Notes: generated by a model from the letters alone, not told the origin. Positions 42,200 through 51,654 are shown, counted from the stretch's first letter. The stretch: DNA of 64,000 nucleotides from SIG622 sp045600125 (GCA_045600125.1 JAZRXH010000119.1:1-64000); one strand, 5' to 3'. A program made the numbers and translations.

Positions 42200-42203
42200 T
42201 TAT

Positions 42204-42716
42204 TCAGTGTGTGCTGTCGTAGTACCCGACGAGGATGTCGACGATCTGCCGCTCGTGGGTATAGTAATACTCGTCAGCTTCGTCGAAAATCTCGGTTTCT
42301 TCCTCGGTATAGTCATCTTTTTCAAAGTCGAAGACCGCTTTTGCCTTATGAAAGTTTTCAAGAAGGTCCTCCGGAAGTACCTTTTCGAGCTCGGCAATGA
42401 TCTTTTCCGGATCCTCTGCGGCGTTGCAGATATTGAACAGCCATCCCTCGTGACCTTCGCCGTTGATGCCGCAGTCGTAGTCAACCAGCGCATAGATGCC
42501 GAAATCTTCCTTCTCGAGCTCGCCGCTTTCCCATTTATCCATGAGAGCATTGATCTTGCCGTCTTCGTCAAGCGATTCTACGATCGCACCTCCTGCGGTG
42601 TCCGAATTGCCCTCGTCTTTACCGATATCTTTCGGCACATTTACACCCGTGCAGGAAAATAAGCAAAACGATAGAACCGCTGCAAGAAATGACATAACGA
42701 TCTTTCTGATTTCCAT
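42204..42716 (-). CDS. Putative lipoprotein of unknown function
   Basis: 170 residues. A signal peptide with lipobox FSFCLFSC (cysteine at residue 22) indicates membrane anchoring by lipid. The mature part is strongly acidic (GKDEGNSDTAGG, DDYTEEETEIFDEADEYYY) with no recognised domain. ATG start preceded by AAAGGAAC. Nearest neighbours are the cohesin/dockerin pair upstream on the same strand, separated by a terminator. Confidence 0.78.
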   Translation of the reverse strand: MEIRKIVMSFLAAVLSFCLFSCTGVNVPKDIGKDEGNSDTAGGAIVESLDEDGKINALMDKWESGELEKEDFGIYALVDYDCGINGEGHEGWLFNICNAAEDPEKIIAELEKVLPEDLLENFHKAKAVFDFEKDDYTEEETEIFDEADEYYYTHERQIVDILVGYYDSTH

Positions 42717-42841
42717 ATTTTAATCCGTTCCTTTCACATATTGCTGTCTTTGTGCCGTATTTCACTGCGCAGAAAAGCGGGGTCCGCATCGGGTCAATGC
42801 TTTACACTTCCGTACAGATTTTGCACCCGTCCCGACGGTAC

Positions 42842-42880
42842 AAAAAATGGGGAGAGATAAACGTCTGCTTATCTCTCCCC
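42842..42880 (-). terminator. Rho-independent terminator of the cohesin/dockerin operon
   Basis: Minus strand GGGGAGAGATAA and TTATCTCTCCCC form a perfect 12-base stem, followed by a T run. Confidence 0.95.
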
Positions 42881-42909
42881 TTGGGTCATACTATTGTGTC
42901 AGCGCTTAA

Positions 42910-45291
42910 TCAGCCTTCTGCAGCGGTCGCACCATAGTTTGCCTTAACGAATGCGAGGTCTGCAATGGTAACTACGCCGTCCTCGTTGATATCCACACAG
43001 AGAACTTCGTCATCTGTGAGAGCATTATCAACGTCAAAGCCTCTTACGACTCTTACGAAGTCGGCGAGGTCGATCTTGCCGTCACCGGTCTTTGCATCTG
43101 CGCTGTTCTTGATATCACCGGGAACGAGGTCGATCCGTTCGATCGTGCCGTTCTCAACTGCCTTGAATTCAACAATGTCGGAAACAAGGTAGCCGTTCTT
43201 CTTTACGACGAGCGAATAGCCGCCTGCAGCGATTTCAAGAGTATACGCAACGTCGCCGCCATCGGAAACAGTCTCTTCGGTTTCGAGGAGTACGTCATCC
43301 GCATAAACGGAACCGTCAAGGTTGAAGATCGTTGCATAAGCAGGAGCCTTTGCAGCGCCGCTTTCACGGGCAACTCCGAGGATACCGGTAAGAGTGAATA
43401 CGGGAACATCACTGATGGTCTCTTCGACGGGATCAATGACAACGGGCTTTTCGATGACTTCAAGTCCGGTACCTGCGGGAATGTAAACGTAGCTTGTACC
43501 GTTGGAGACATACTTCTTAGCTGCAACAGATGCACCGTAGAATCTTGTTGCGGAATCTTCGGTCTTGAATTCTGCTGCGCCGATGTACTTGAAGGTGAGC
43601 TTACCAAGGAGTACGGGTTCGTCCACTGCGTCGATGCACTTGCCGGCAACGATGCCTTCCTGATCGAGCAGAACTGCGTTCTCGTAGTGACCTTCGGTAT
43701 TTACTTCAAATGCGGGAGCACCGCCAACGTTGAAGGTGTCGAGACCTTCAGCGGGAGCAAAGCTTACGAACTGGAGCTGAGCCTTGTCGTAATCGAAGCC
43801 GAACGCTACGTTGTCAGCCTTAACGCCGCTGAAGTAGAGCTCTACCGTATAGTCGTCATTGTATTCGTTGTATACAGCCTTGGGAGTGATGAGAGCTACG
43901 CCCTCTTCCTGCCAGATAGCCGTGAAGTTGGTGGCTGCGGTAGGAGTGAAGGATGCGCCTGCGTTGAAGAGTGCCGTGCCGTTGCTCCAGCCTACGAACT
44001 CATAGCCTTCTGCGGCAGCGGGAGCTGCGGGAAGAACGAGAGCGGGTGTGCCGTACTCATAAACAACGGCTGCGGGAGCCTGCGTGCCTTCTGCGGCATG
44101 ATCGCCGAGTGCGAAGGTTACGTTGTATTCGTAAGCCTTCCAAGCAGCGGTGAAGGTCATGTCAGAGGAAACGGCAACTTCTGCGAGAGGTGCGTAGGTC
44201 GTGGTTCCGTCAGACCAGCCGAGGAAGCTGTAGCCAACCTCTGCAAGAGCGGCGGGAAGCTTGACCTTATTGCCTTCGGTGATCACTTCGGAGGTTCTCG
44301 AAAGAGTACCGTGACCGCCGTCTGCGTAGGTGATGTTGTACTTGGCAAGCTCTCTCCACTGAGCCACTACAGTCGTTTTAGCAGTGGGAATGAAGCCGAT
44401 GCCGGGGCCGAGCAGGGAATCGCCGACCTTCCAGCCGTCAAATACGTATCCGTTTGCTGCTGCAGGAGCCTCGGGAAGGATGATTCCGGGGTCGCCTTCC
44501 GTCCAGGTGATCGATGCGGGAGCAACAGCGCCCTTTGCGGCATGATCGCCGAGAGAGAAGTTTACGATGTACTTTGTCGTAACGCCCTTAACGGTGAACT
44601 CTGCGGGATATGCCGTGTAGGGAAGGAATATGCCCTTGCTGTAGGTCATAATACCGTCATCCATCCACTGAACGAAATAAGTGTTGGGATCATACGGAGG
44701 CTTGGAAATCCTGCCGTCGGTATCGATCGCAATAACCTGCTCAGCCGATGTGATGGTATCTTTTATCTTGAAGGTGAATTCTGCAAAAAGGACACCGGTA
44801 GATTCCGGTTCTCCTGCGTCTTCGTTCGATGCAGGACCATTATCCGGCAACAGCCAAACGAAGTCGATGGTGCCGTCTCCGTGGTCGTTATAGTCACCAA
44901 ACGTCTGGTCATAATTAATGAAGGGAGTCGGATTCTTGGTAACTGCTCTGTTCCTTCCGGATCCGGTCGCTACTTGTTCCGTCTCGATAAGCTCAACAGA
45001 GTCAGTGTCGTAAAGAAGTCTTACAACACCCGTGTTGGGACCGACTTTACCGAAATACCACATCTTGATTTCGACGTTGTCGCCGATCTCATATTCCAGC
45101 TTATCGGAAGTAAGTTCAAATACGTACTCTCCGGGATCGTCGGGGATCTTATAATCGTCGACCCACTCAAAATACTGTTCTCTGTCCTCAAAAAATTCGG
45201 TAACGTGGGGAACAGCCGCCATAACCGGTGCTGACAGAAGTGCTGCTGTCAAGACTCCTGCAAAACCGGCGAGAATTTTCTTCATCTGCAT
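42910..45291 (-). CDS. Secreted multidomain protein with cohesin-like domains, InlB-type repeats, X-module and dockerin
   Basis: 793 residues. Signal peptide (to about residue 25, ending VMAAVP). A cohesin-like beta-sandwich at about 50-230 contains LEYEIGDNVEIKMWYFG and GVLFAEFTFKIKD. Three InlB-type (Listeria-Bacteroides) repeats follow at about 240-480, each ending in the GWS/GWK and F.A.W pattern. A second cohesin-like domain lies at about 490-620. A carboxypeptidase-regulatory-like X-module at about 640-720 precedes a type I dockerin at about 725-790, with two calcium loops (DAKTGDGKIDLADF and DINEDGVVTIADLAF). This is cellulosome-type architecture, not an enzyme. It starts 27 bases after its partner gene. 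Confidence 0.88.
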   Translation of the reverse strand: MQMKKILAGFAGVLTAALLSAPVMAAVPHVTEFFEDREQYFEWVDDYKIPDDPGEYVFELTSDKLEYEIGDNVEIKMWYFGKVGPNTGVVRLLYDTDSVELIETEQVATGSGRNRAVTKNPTPFINYDQTFGDYNDHGDGTIDFVWLLPDNGPASNEDAGEPESTGVLFAEFTFKIKDTITSAEQVIAIDTDGRISKPPYDPNTYFVQWMDDGIMTYSKGIFLPYTAYPAEFTVKGVTTKYIVNFSLGDHAAKGAVAPASITWTEGDPGIILPEAPAAANGYVFDGWKVGDSLLGPGIGFIPTAKTTVVAQWRELAKYNITYADGGHGTLSRTSEVITEGNKVKLPAALAEVGYSFLGWSDGTTTYAPLAEVAVSSDMTFTAAWKAYEYNVTFALGDHAAEGTQAPAAVVYEYGTPALVLPAAPAAAEGYEFVGWSNGTALFNAGASFTPTAATNFTAIWQEEGVALITPKAVYNEYNDDYTVELYFSGVKADNVAFGFDYDKAQLQFVSFAPAEGLDTFNVGGAPAFEVNTEGHYENAVLLDQEGIVAGKCIDAVDEPVLLGKLTFKYIGAAEFKTEDSATRFYGASVAAKKYVSNGTSYVYIPAGTGLEVIEKPVVIDPVEETISDVPVFTLTGILGVARESGAAKAPAYATIFNLDGSVYADDVLLETEETVSDGGDVAYTLEIAAGGYSLVVKKNGYLVSDIVEFKAVENGTIERIDLVPGDIKNSADAKTGDGKIDLADFVRVVRGFDVDNALTDDEVLCVDINEDGVVTIADLAFVKANYGATAAEG

Positions 45292-45318
45292 GGTGTATAA
45301 CTCCTCTTTCTATATCTG

Positions 45319-46041
45319 TCAGCGGCCAAGGAAGATCTGAAGGATGTTCGCTGCGTCAACCGAGTTAACGATGCCGTTGCCGTCAACGTCAGCTACTGCA
45401 AGTTGAGCTGCGGTAAGCGGAACAGTGGACTTGCCGAGGAAGTGCTGGAGAACGAGAGATGCGTCAACCGAGTTAACGATACCGTTGCCGTCAACATCGC
45501 CGAGAAGTCCGATATCGCCGTCTTCGTAGGTAACGGTGCCGTTTTCAATGTCAACAGCTACTACTTCGCCGTTATCTTCGAAAATGCTGTCCATCACAGT
45601 TACGGTAAAGGTGTTTTCATCGGCAACCTTATCTGCATCAACTGCGAAGTTGAGGTTGAAGAGGGTACCCGATTCGTCTTCAATATTGTAGAGGCAAGCT
45701 GCAACGATCTTAACGATGCTGTTTTCTGCGTCGTCAACGATAACATAGGTGGGTCCTTCGTAGCCGCCGAGAGAAAGCCAGAAAGTATCTTCGTACGCTT
45801 CGTCGATCGCACCGTCTACAAAGGTAAAGCCTTCGGGATATGCTACTTCAAAGCCGATGGTGTTGAAGCCTTCGGTGTTGCCTTCAAAGTCAACGGATAC
45901 TGCGAGAGTGGTGTCAGCGGAGGTGATCGTGTCCTTTTCGGGGGTAGCCTTGATGATCATACCGCCTTCAGCATTTGCCGTGAAGCATGCGCAGGATGCG
46001 AAAAGCATTACTGCTGCCATTGCCATAGAGAGTTTTTTCAT
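45319..46041 (-). CDS. Secreted cohesin-dockerin protein
   Basis: 240 residues: signal peptide (residues 1-24), one cohesin-like domain (about 28-170: TSADTTLAVSVDFEG, NTIGFEVAYPEGFTF, GTLFNLNFAVDA), and a C-terminal type I dockerin of two 22-residue repeats (DVDGNGIVNSVDASLVLQHF and DVDGNGIVNSVDAANILQIF), both calcium loops intact and nearly identical. One cohesin plus one dockerin in a small protein suggests an adaptor or self-linking chain element. First gene of the operon; promoter at 46138-46166. Confidence 0.9.
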   Translation of the reverse strand: MKKLSMAMAAVMLFASCACFTANAEGGMIIKATPEKDTITSADTTLAVSVDFEGNTEGFNTIGFEVAYPEGFTFVDGAIDEAYEDTFWLSLGGYEGPTYVIVDDAENSIVKIVAACLYNIEDESGTLFNLNFAVDADKVADENTFTVTVMDSIFEDNGEVVAVDIENGTVTYEDGDIGLLGDVDGNGIVNSVDASLVLQHFLGKSTVPLTAAQLAVADVDGNGIVNSVDAANILQIFLGR

Positions 46042-46137
46042 GAGATTCAGCTCCTTAAAAAATTTTTCGGATTGCTCCGTTTGGCATCACGGTCGATTTC
46101 GCTGTTTCGAGTCCTATGATACCTTATCTTAGCTTAT

Positions 46138-46166
46138 ATTATATATGCTTCTGCAAGAAAAATCAA
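46138..46166 (-). promoter_or_regulatory. SigA promoter of the cohesin/dockerin operon
   Basis: Minus strand TTGATT (46166-46161), 17-base spacer, TATAAT (46143-46138). Confidence 0.85.
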
Positions 46167-46429
46167 GTAGTAAATCCGTTTTTTTTATGGATTTTATCGT
46201 TTTTTTTGCCATTTGACCGGAAATCGGTCCAAAAAAACCGCCCGAATAGTGCGTTTGTGAATTTTTTGTTAATGTACAGTGCCTTTCAATCTGCGTCTTC
46301 CCGTCATAAAGAACAAAAACGGCGTTCCGGCATTCACCGATATTTGCCAAAACGCCAAATGCCGACCGGGAAATCGTTCATCGGCATATTATATATAACT
46401 CGAAGGGCGCTTTTGTGCAATGTGACAGC

Positions 46430-46716
46430 ATCCTGCCGCTGGCGGCGTTTTCGCCGCCTGCGTCATCCGAAAGCTGTTTGCGTGAGGTGTGAGGCTGAGC
46501 CCCAAAGTGTACGGCGGGCAGAAGACATCCGAATGTGCTGACCCGGCATCCCGCGCAGCGTTTGTCCGCCCCCGGAGGCACGCAGAAGGCAAGGACAGGT
46601 CGAACGACCGTGAGCAAGGTGCAGAAAACCCGTCGGTGTGCGGACTCCTTCTTGTACTCCTTAGCCGCAGCGGCTGTACAGAGCGGAGAATCCGATTCCC
46701 GACGGGATTCATGCCG
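46430..46716. ncRNA. Candidate structured non-coding RNA, family and strand unknown
   Basis: A GC-rich block flanked by AT-rich sequence (TATATAA-type at 46387-46398 and 46729-46739) with many strong nested helices. A long one at 46629-46706 has ACCCGTCGG/CCGACGGG outside, GGACTCC/GGAG-AATCC inside, then TTGTAC/GTACAG, then AGCCGC/GCGGCT. Smaller hairpins are GGCGGCG-TTTT-CGCCGCC (46441-46458), ACAT/ATGT at about 46525-46536 and GGTC-GAAC-GACC at about 46598. It does not fit RNase P RNA, tmRNA or SRP RNA. No clear promoter was found. It could equally be a decayed element. Confidence 0.4.
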
Positions 46717-46763
46717 TTTTTCCTACATATAATATATGTGAAAAATGTTGCTGCCGTACCGAT

Positions 46764-47747
46764 TTATTTTCCGAGCTTTTCGCCGACGCTGCGCAGGATG
46801 TCAACGGCGGGAGCGGGGAAGCGTCCGAGACCGTCGGGGCCTACGTTGAGGAGGAGATTGGCGCCGCACTTCCGGCACTTGCCGAGGATCTCGAGAACCT
46901 TATCCGGACTCTTCCAGTCCTCGTCGAAGCTCTTGTAGCCCCAGGTATGATTGAGGGTGATGGGGGCTTCCACGAGGCTTTCGGTATATTCCTCCGGCAG
47001 TTTGTTGTCGCCGCAGGAGCGGTAGTCGCCCATGCCGTTTCCGATTCGGGAATCCACAAGGCACCACGGCTGATAGAACTTGACCATATCGCAAAGCTCA
47101 CGGCTGTATTCGGGAAGGATATCGAGGGGCGTATCGAACCAGACAAGGCACAGATCGCCGTATCTCGTGAGGATCTCCTTCACCTGGGGCTTTATCTTCT
47201 TTTCATAGCAGATGCGGTACTGCTTTCCGGCTCTGTCCGGGAAGTCCCAGTCGTTGTCCCAGCTCATGCCGCCGACGTTGGTGTGGTAGAACTTCATGCC
47301 GTAGCCGCCGCCGTGGGGTTCGTGCCAGTCGATGACCTGCGAGTAATAGAGTCCCAGCTTCATGCCGTACTTGGCGCAGGCGTTCGCCAGCTCCTCGATG
47401 ACGTCCCGTCCGAAGGGGGAAGCGTCCACTATATTATACCTGTCCACCTCCGAATGGAAGAGGGCGAAGCCGTCGTGATGCTTGCTGGTCACCACGATGT
47501 ATTTCATGCCGGCGTCCTTGGCGAGCTTTACCCATTCGTCGGCGTTGAAGTAGATGGGATTGAAGGCTCCGGCGAGCTTTTCGTATTCACGGTTCGGGAT
47601 CTGGAACCGGGACATGATCCATTCACCGATGTAGTCCATTCTTTTTCCCTGCCATTCGCCGGCGAGGAGAGAATAGAGTCCCCAGTGGACCATCAAGCCG
47701 AAACCGGCTTCCTTGAACCATTTTTTGCTTTCTTCGAGTGTCATCAT
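46764..47747 (-). CDS. Second alpha-L-fucosidase (GH29), divergent and short
   Basis: 327 residues from ATG 47747, chosen because GGAAAGGA lies just inside the longer frame. GH29 landmarks: FGLMVHWGLYSLLAGEW, YIVVTSKHHDGFALFHS, the nucleophile in LCLVWFDTPLDI, and GANLLLNVGPDGLG. The C-terminal beta-sandwich of typical GH29 is missing, so it is a catalytic-domain-only form and may act on a different linkage or glycan. Promoter at 47816-47844. Downstream lies the candidate structured RNA. Confidence 0.9.
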   Translation of the reverse strand: MMTLEESKKWFKEAGFGLMVHWGLYSLLAGEWQGKRMDYIGEWIMSRFQIPNREYEKLAGAFNPIYFNADEWVKLAKDAGMKYIVVTSKHHDGFALFHSEVDRYNIVDASPFGRDVIEELANACAKYGMKLGLYYSQVIDWHEPHGGGYGMKFYHTNVGGMSWDNDWDFPDRAGKQYRICYEKKIKPQVKEILTRYGDLCLVWFDTPLDILPEYSRELCDMVKFYQPWCLVDSRIGNGMGDYRSCGDNKLPEEYTESLVEAPITLNHTWGYKSFDEDWKSPDKVLEILGKCRKCGANLLLNVGPDGLGRFPAPAVDILRSVGEKLGK

Positions 47748-47815
47748 CGCTTTTTCCTTTCCGGTACTTGCGTACATAAATGAAATGTGTGAAGGACACC
47801 TATGTGTCTTTGCCC

Positions 47816-47844
47816 ATTATACACCAATGCGGTATACTTTTCAA
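47816..47844 (-). promoter_or_regulatory. SigA promoter of the second GH29 gene
   Basis: Minus strand TTGAAA (47844-47839), 17-base spacer, TATAAT (47821-47816). Confidence 0.85.
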
Positions 47845-47993
47845 GACCTATTCCGGAGTAAAGTATGCAAAAGCACTTTATTTTCTGTAACGCACGGGAG
47901 GAGCAAGCCCTCCTCTCCTGCGATGCCATGTGATATGAAACAACGCCGGCGAACGCAGTTCGCCCCTACGGTCTGCCGCTGTTTTGACAAGGA

Positions 47994-48293
47994 GAAAAAA
48001 CTCCGATGAAGTCGGCGTTTGACTTCATCGGAGCAGTAGAAACTGACCGTTTTCACCGCCCTATGAGTTTGACCGCTCGGATATATGGCGGTCAAACGGG
48101 ACGAGGTTCGGGCATCGGGGATTACGGTTTAGTCTGAAGTGCAATCCTTCCGAGGTGCCGGCGGTGGCACACCGCCCCATGAGTTTGACCGCTCGGATTT
48201 ATGGCGGTCAAACGGGACGAGGTTCGGCCATCGGGGATCACGGCTTTGTCTGCGGCGCAGTCCTTTCGGAGTGCCCGCGGGGGCGTCCCCGCA
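47994..48293. repeat. Mosaic intergenic hairpin repeat, copy 11 (two units)
   Basis: Begins with CCGATGAAGTC...GACTTCATCGG, the same module as CCGCTGAGGTC elsewhere but changed on both arms. Two direct units of GTTTGACCGC...GCGGTCAAAC (48066-48096 and 48182-48212) follow, each with the CGGGCATCGGGGAT-type tail. Ends four bases before the glpP stop codon. Confidence 0.87.
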
Positions 48294-48296
48294 GAA

Positions 48297-48851
48297 TCAT
48301 GCAAGCCACAGCTCCCGGCGGCTGGTGGAGATGGCAAAGGCGCCGGCGCTGAGGGCGGCGATGACGTCGTTTTTGGTTTCGATGAGGCCGCCGGCAATGA
48401 GGGGGACGCCGATGCCATCCGAAAACGCTTCGATCTGTCTCGGGAGGACGCCCGGCATGATCTCGATCATATCCGGCTTTGAGGAGCGCACCGTGTCGAA
48501 GGCGATCTCCACCGAACGGGAGTCCACGATGAAGAAGCGCTGGACGGTGGCGAGTCCTGCGTCCTTGGCGTACTTGATCAGGTTCGAGCGGGTAGAGATG
48601 ATACCGTCGGCGCCGACCCTTCCGAGGTATTCCACGCCGGCGCCGTCCTTCCCGATGCCCTCCGCCATGTCGATATGCACGAATACCTTTTTCTCCGGCT
48701 GCGTCTTTTTCGCCTTCGCAAGGTATTCCTCCATGGTGTTGATATTCGGAGCCAGCCAGAAGATCACGCCGCAGGGAGACGACAGAGCCGCAAGAAGCTC
48801 CTCCCCCGTGCGGACGGCGGCGATGATCGGGCATTCTGTAAGGTCAAGCAT
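48297..48851 (-). CDS. glpP: Glycerol-3-phosphate responsive antiterminator GlpP
   Basis: 184 residues, the small TIM-barrel GlpP family: CPIIAAVRTGEELLAAL, FVHIDMAEGIGKDGAGVEYL, STRSNLIKYAKDAGL, MIEIMPGVLP and IAGGLIETKND. In B. subtilis GlpP binds glycerol-3-phosphate and antiterminates glp transcripts. GGAGGG precedes the ATG. It has its own promoter and lies downstream of the DUF1667 and FAD-oxidoreductase genes, with which it is usually found in Clostridia. Confidence 0.94.
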   Translation of the reverse strand: MLDLTECPIIAAVRTGEELLAALSSPCGVIFWLAPNINTMEEYLAKAKKTQPEKKVFVHIDMAEGIGKDGAGVEYLGRVGADGIISTRSNLIKYAKDAGLATVQRFFIVDSRSVEIAFDTVRSSKPDMIEIMPGVLPRQIEAFSDGIGVPLIAGGLIETKNDVIAALSAGAFAISTSRRELWLA

Positions 48852-48898
48852 CGGACAGTCCCTCCGTTGTTCTTAGAAAATAAATATACCGTAAAATG

Positions 48899-48927
48899 AT
48901 TATAGCCCATTTTCAAAGGATATGCAA
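48899..48927 (-). promoter_or_regulatory. SigA promoter of glpP
   Basis: Minus strand TTGCAT (48927-48922), 17-base spacer, TATAAT (48904-48899). Confidence 0.82.
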
Positions 48928-49004
48928 GCCCCTTCGCCCGGCTTTGCCGCATACAATATATATATTTAGGAAAAATTCCGGGGACAAGGCTGTTTTCGGG
49001 CTTG

Positions 49005-49370
49005 TCAGTCTGCGTTTTTGGCGGCAACGAGGGCGACCCCGGTACCGGCGATATTCTCCGTCAGCACGTCTCCGATGCGGACGGGAGCCGAGGCGGCAAG
49101 GCATGCGACCTCCTTCATGCAGTCGAAGAGCTTTTCCTTCGGGACGGGGTAGGCGGTCTTGACGGGGAGCATTCCCTCCCGGTTCGCAAGACGCACGGTG
49201 GTGGTGAGGGTACGCATCGGGTGAAGCACCTCGTTTTTGCCGTAGATCTCGCCGTTTTTGCAGGTGTTCCCGGTGACACCGAGGACTTCGCCGTCCTCGT
49301 ATTCCACCTTCAGGGGGCAGCCCATGGGGCAGCCGATGCAAATCAGTTCTCTTATCATATATTTTGACAC
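49005..49370 (-). CDS. DUF1667 protein of the anaerobic glycerol-3-phosphate oxidation cluster
   Basis: 121 residues. CIGCPMGCPL near the N-terminus, TGNTCKNGEIYG with a further cysteine, and PVKTAYPVPKEKLFDCM are DUF1667 hallmarks. The cysteines probably bind an Fe-S cluster or metal. The family is almost always encoded beside the FAD-dependent oxidoreductase and a glycerol-3-phosphate dehydrogenase in Clostridia. The start is uncertain: GTG 49370 is listed, and ATG 49358 (MIRELICIG) would also fit. Confidence 0.88.
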   Translation of the reverse strand: MSKYMIRELICIGCPMGCPLKVEYEDGEVLGVTGNTCKNGEIYGKNEVLHPMRTLTTTVRLANREGMLPVKTAYPVPKEKLFDCMKEVACLAASAPVRIGDVLTENIAGTGVALVAAKNAD

Positions 49371-49425
49371 GGCTCTCGCAAAATAGGCGAAAGCATCCTT
49401 TCCTGTTTTCTTTTTCAGAGCGGAA

Positions 49426-50679
49426 TTATTCCCGGAATTCGAGCGCTAAGGTGACAGAGCCGCCTGCGATCTTTTCGAGGACGTCCCCCTTTACGTCGAA
49501 GCGCTCCATTTCGCCGGGAGTGACCTTTCGGCGGCTTTTCTTGGCAAGGACGGTATCGCCGTCGGTAAGGGTGACGGTCACGTTCCTATATACGTCGGCG
49601 ACACGAAAGTAGAGCGAGGCGCCGTCCGCTTCTTTGGATATTCTCTGCGGGACGGTATACCGCACGCCGTTTTGGGGGATGACGGTGATATATTCCGAGC
49701 CTTTTTTATTGCCCCTTATAAAATCGGCGGCTCCCTTCCCTGCCGTTTCGGCTTCCTCCGATACATAATCCACCAAATCGTGGACGTGGAGAACGTTGCC
49801 GCAGGCGAAGATGCCGGGGATATCGGTCTCTCTCGTTTCGGAAACGGCGGCGCCGCCGGTCACCCGGTCAAGGGTCACGCCCGCCTTCCCGGTCAGTTCG
49901 TTCTCGGGGATGAGTCCGCAGGAAAGAAGGAGGGTGTCGCATTCGATATACTCGGCGCTCTCCGGGACAGGCTTTCTGTTTTCATCCACCCGGCAGACGG
50001 TAACGCCGGTGACACGTTCTTTTCCGTGGACGGCGGTGACGGTATGCGAGAGCCGGAGCGGGATATCAAAATCCTCGAGGCACTGGACGATGTTCCTCGT
50101 AAGACCGCCGGAATAGGGCATAAGCTCCAGCACGGCTTTGACGTTTGCCCCCTCAAGGGTCATTCGCCTTGCCATGATGAGACCGATGTCGCCGGAGCCG
50201 AGGATGACCACGTTCTTGCCGGGCATCACGCCGCAGATATTGACGAACTTCTGCGCCGTTCCGGCGGTATAGACCCCGGCGGGTCTTGTGCCGGCGATAT
50301 TGAGGGCGCCCCTCGAGCGTTCCCGGCAGCCCATGGCGAGGATCACCGCTCCCGCCTTTATTTGAAAGTAGCCTTCGGACGAGTTGACGGCGGTGACGAC
50401 TCTGTCTGCCGTAACGTCCACGACGGTGGTATCGGTGAGGTACGGGATGCCGTACTCCTTTACTTTGGCGATGTATCTCTCGGCGTACTCGGGTCCGGTC
50501 AGCTCCTCGCCGAACCGATGCAGTCCGAAGCCGTTGTGGATGCACTGCTTGAGGATGCCGCCGAGCGCACTCTCCCGCTCGAGGATCAGTATGTCCCGTA
50601 TCCCCTGCTCGCAGGCACCGAGTGCCGCACTGAGACCGGCGGGACCGCCGCCGATGATGACAAGCTCTGTTTCTTTCAT
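49426..50679 (-). CDS. FAD/NAD-dependent oxidoreductase of the glp cluster
   Basis: 417 residues from ATG 50679 (AAGGACGG upstream); the longer frame upstream is repeat-like. The first Rossmann motif LVIIGGGPAGLSAALGA binds FAD, and the second, VVILGSGDIGLIMARRM, binds NAD(P). GIFACGNVLHVHDLVDYVS is the usual flavoprotein C-terminal motif. It resembles the GlpB-like or NAD-linked partner of the anaerobic glycerol-3-phosphate dehydrogenase set. The dehydrogenase gene itself, normally next upstream, is absent, and no promoter was found in the repeat-rich DNA that replaces it. Confidence 0.87.
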   Translation of the reverse strand: MKETELVIIGGGPAGLSAALGACEQGIRDILILERESALGGILKQCIHNGFGLHRFGEELTGPEYAERYIAKVKEYGIPYLTDTTVVDVTADRVVTAVNSSEGYFQIKAGAVILAMGCRERSRGALNIAGTRPAGVYTAGTAQKFVNICGVMPGKNVVILGSGDIGLIMARRMTLEGANVKAVLELMPYSGGLTRNIVQCLEDFDIPLRLSHTVTAVHGKERVTGVTVCRVDENRKPVPESAEYIECDTLLLSCGLIPENELTGKAGVTLDRVTGGAAVSETRETDIPGIFACGNVLHVHDLVDYVSEEAETAGKGAADFIRGNKKGSEYITVIPQNGVRYTVPQRISKEADGASLYFRVADVYRNVTVTLTDGDTVLAKKSRRKVTPGEMERFDVKGDVLEKIAGGSVTLALEFRE

Positions 50680-50799
50680 AAATAGTTCCGTCCTTGTTGT
50701 TTGTTCATATTCATTTTCGTTTATTTCTCCGCCTGCGCCTCCGGCGGTGAAGCTATCGACTGCTCTTTTTGAGAACGGGGAACGTGTTATCCTCAAATC

Positions 50800-50940
50800 A
50801 CGCCGTGAGTGCGGCGAACGACCGCCTTTTCTTGAAACGGGGGCGTATTGCCCCCGGCTCACGCCGTAAGTGTATCAATCGCCTTGTTGCACACGAACGG
50901 GGGCGTTACTTTTTCCACGAGCGGCAAAAGCCGATACACT
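50800..50940 (+). repeat. Two tandem ~64-base repeat units (plus orientation)
   Basis: CACGCCGTGAGTGCGGCGA and CACGCCGTAAGTGTATCAA start about 64 bases apart, each followed by ACGGGGGCGT. They match the units at 51655-51800 in opposite orientation. The stretch 50680-50799 has no recognised element. Confidence 0.7.
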
Positions 50941-51654
50941 TCGAAATGCATGATATGCATTTCGTGCGGTATCGCACCAAAAACGCCCGGCGGGTACGGG
51001 AGGGCGGCAGTCCATAAATGGTAACTGCAGAGAAACCACTGCACAGCAATGCTTTTTGAATGCTGTTCTCGTCCTTGTTGCGGCTTGCCCCCTCCCGCCG
51101 CCACCACACCCACCCCGGAATACACCAATGTCTATGCAAAACTTGGTGGGGCGATGTGGGTCCCCATTGTTGCAGCGCGTCCGCAGCGGACGCTATGACT
51201 CGGAGCTTCTCCTACGGGAATGAAGAGAATGCCTTACCGAGAAGTCCTATCTAACTTTGCACACTGATAAGTATCATCACGTCAATGAGCAAGTGCTATC
51301 CTTTAGTGAGCGCCTTTCCCACGGGAAGTTGAACCGTTATCTTTTTCCCGAACTATATGCGGTCGGCGGGAATTATGCCGACCCATAGGACGGGAAAGAA
51401 GAGACCAAGTACATCACGCACGAACTGAGGTCAGAATTACCACTGAGGAAAAAAGTCCCCCGTAGAGCACGACAAAAATGTACATGGCGGAACCGTTCCT
51501 CGGGAAAGGTATCGGAAAACCGCATAGGTTTTCTGATGGTAGACCATTTGCTGTCGGCAAGATGCGAGGATGCAGCCCCACACGCCGCCGAAAACAAGTG
51601 CGCAGGGTTGGTGTCGGAGGGCAACGCCCTATCCGACGGGCTCTTTTGGGTACT
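50941..51654. other. Non-coding stretch between inverted repeat pairs
   Basis: About 700 bases with no convincing gene on either strand. A perfect hairpin GGTCGGC...GCCGACC lies at about 51361-51383. No transposase or gene remnant was recognised. Confidence 0.5.

Noticed and set aside
46387..46739. RNase P RNA, tmRNA or SRP RNA
   Set aside because: None of the conserved cores of these RNAs is present on either strand; kept only as an unassigned structured segment.
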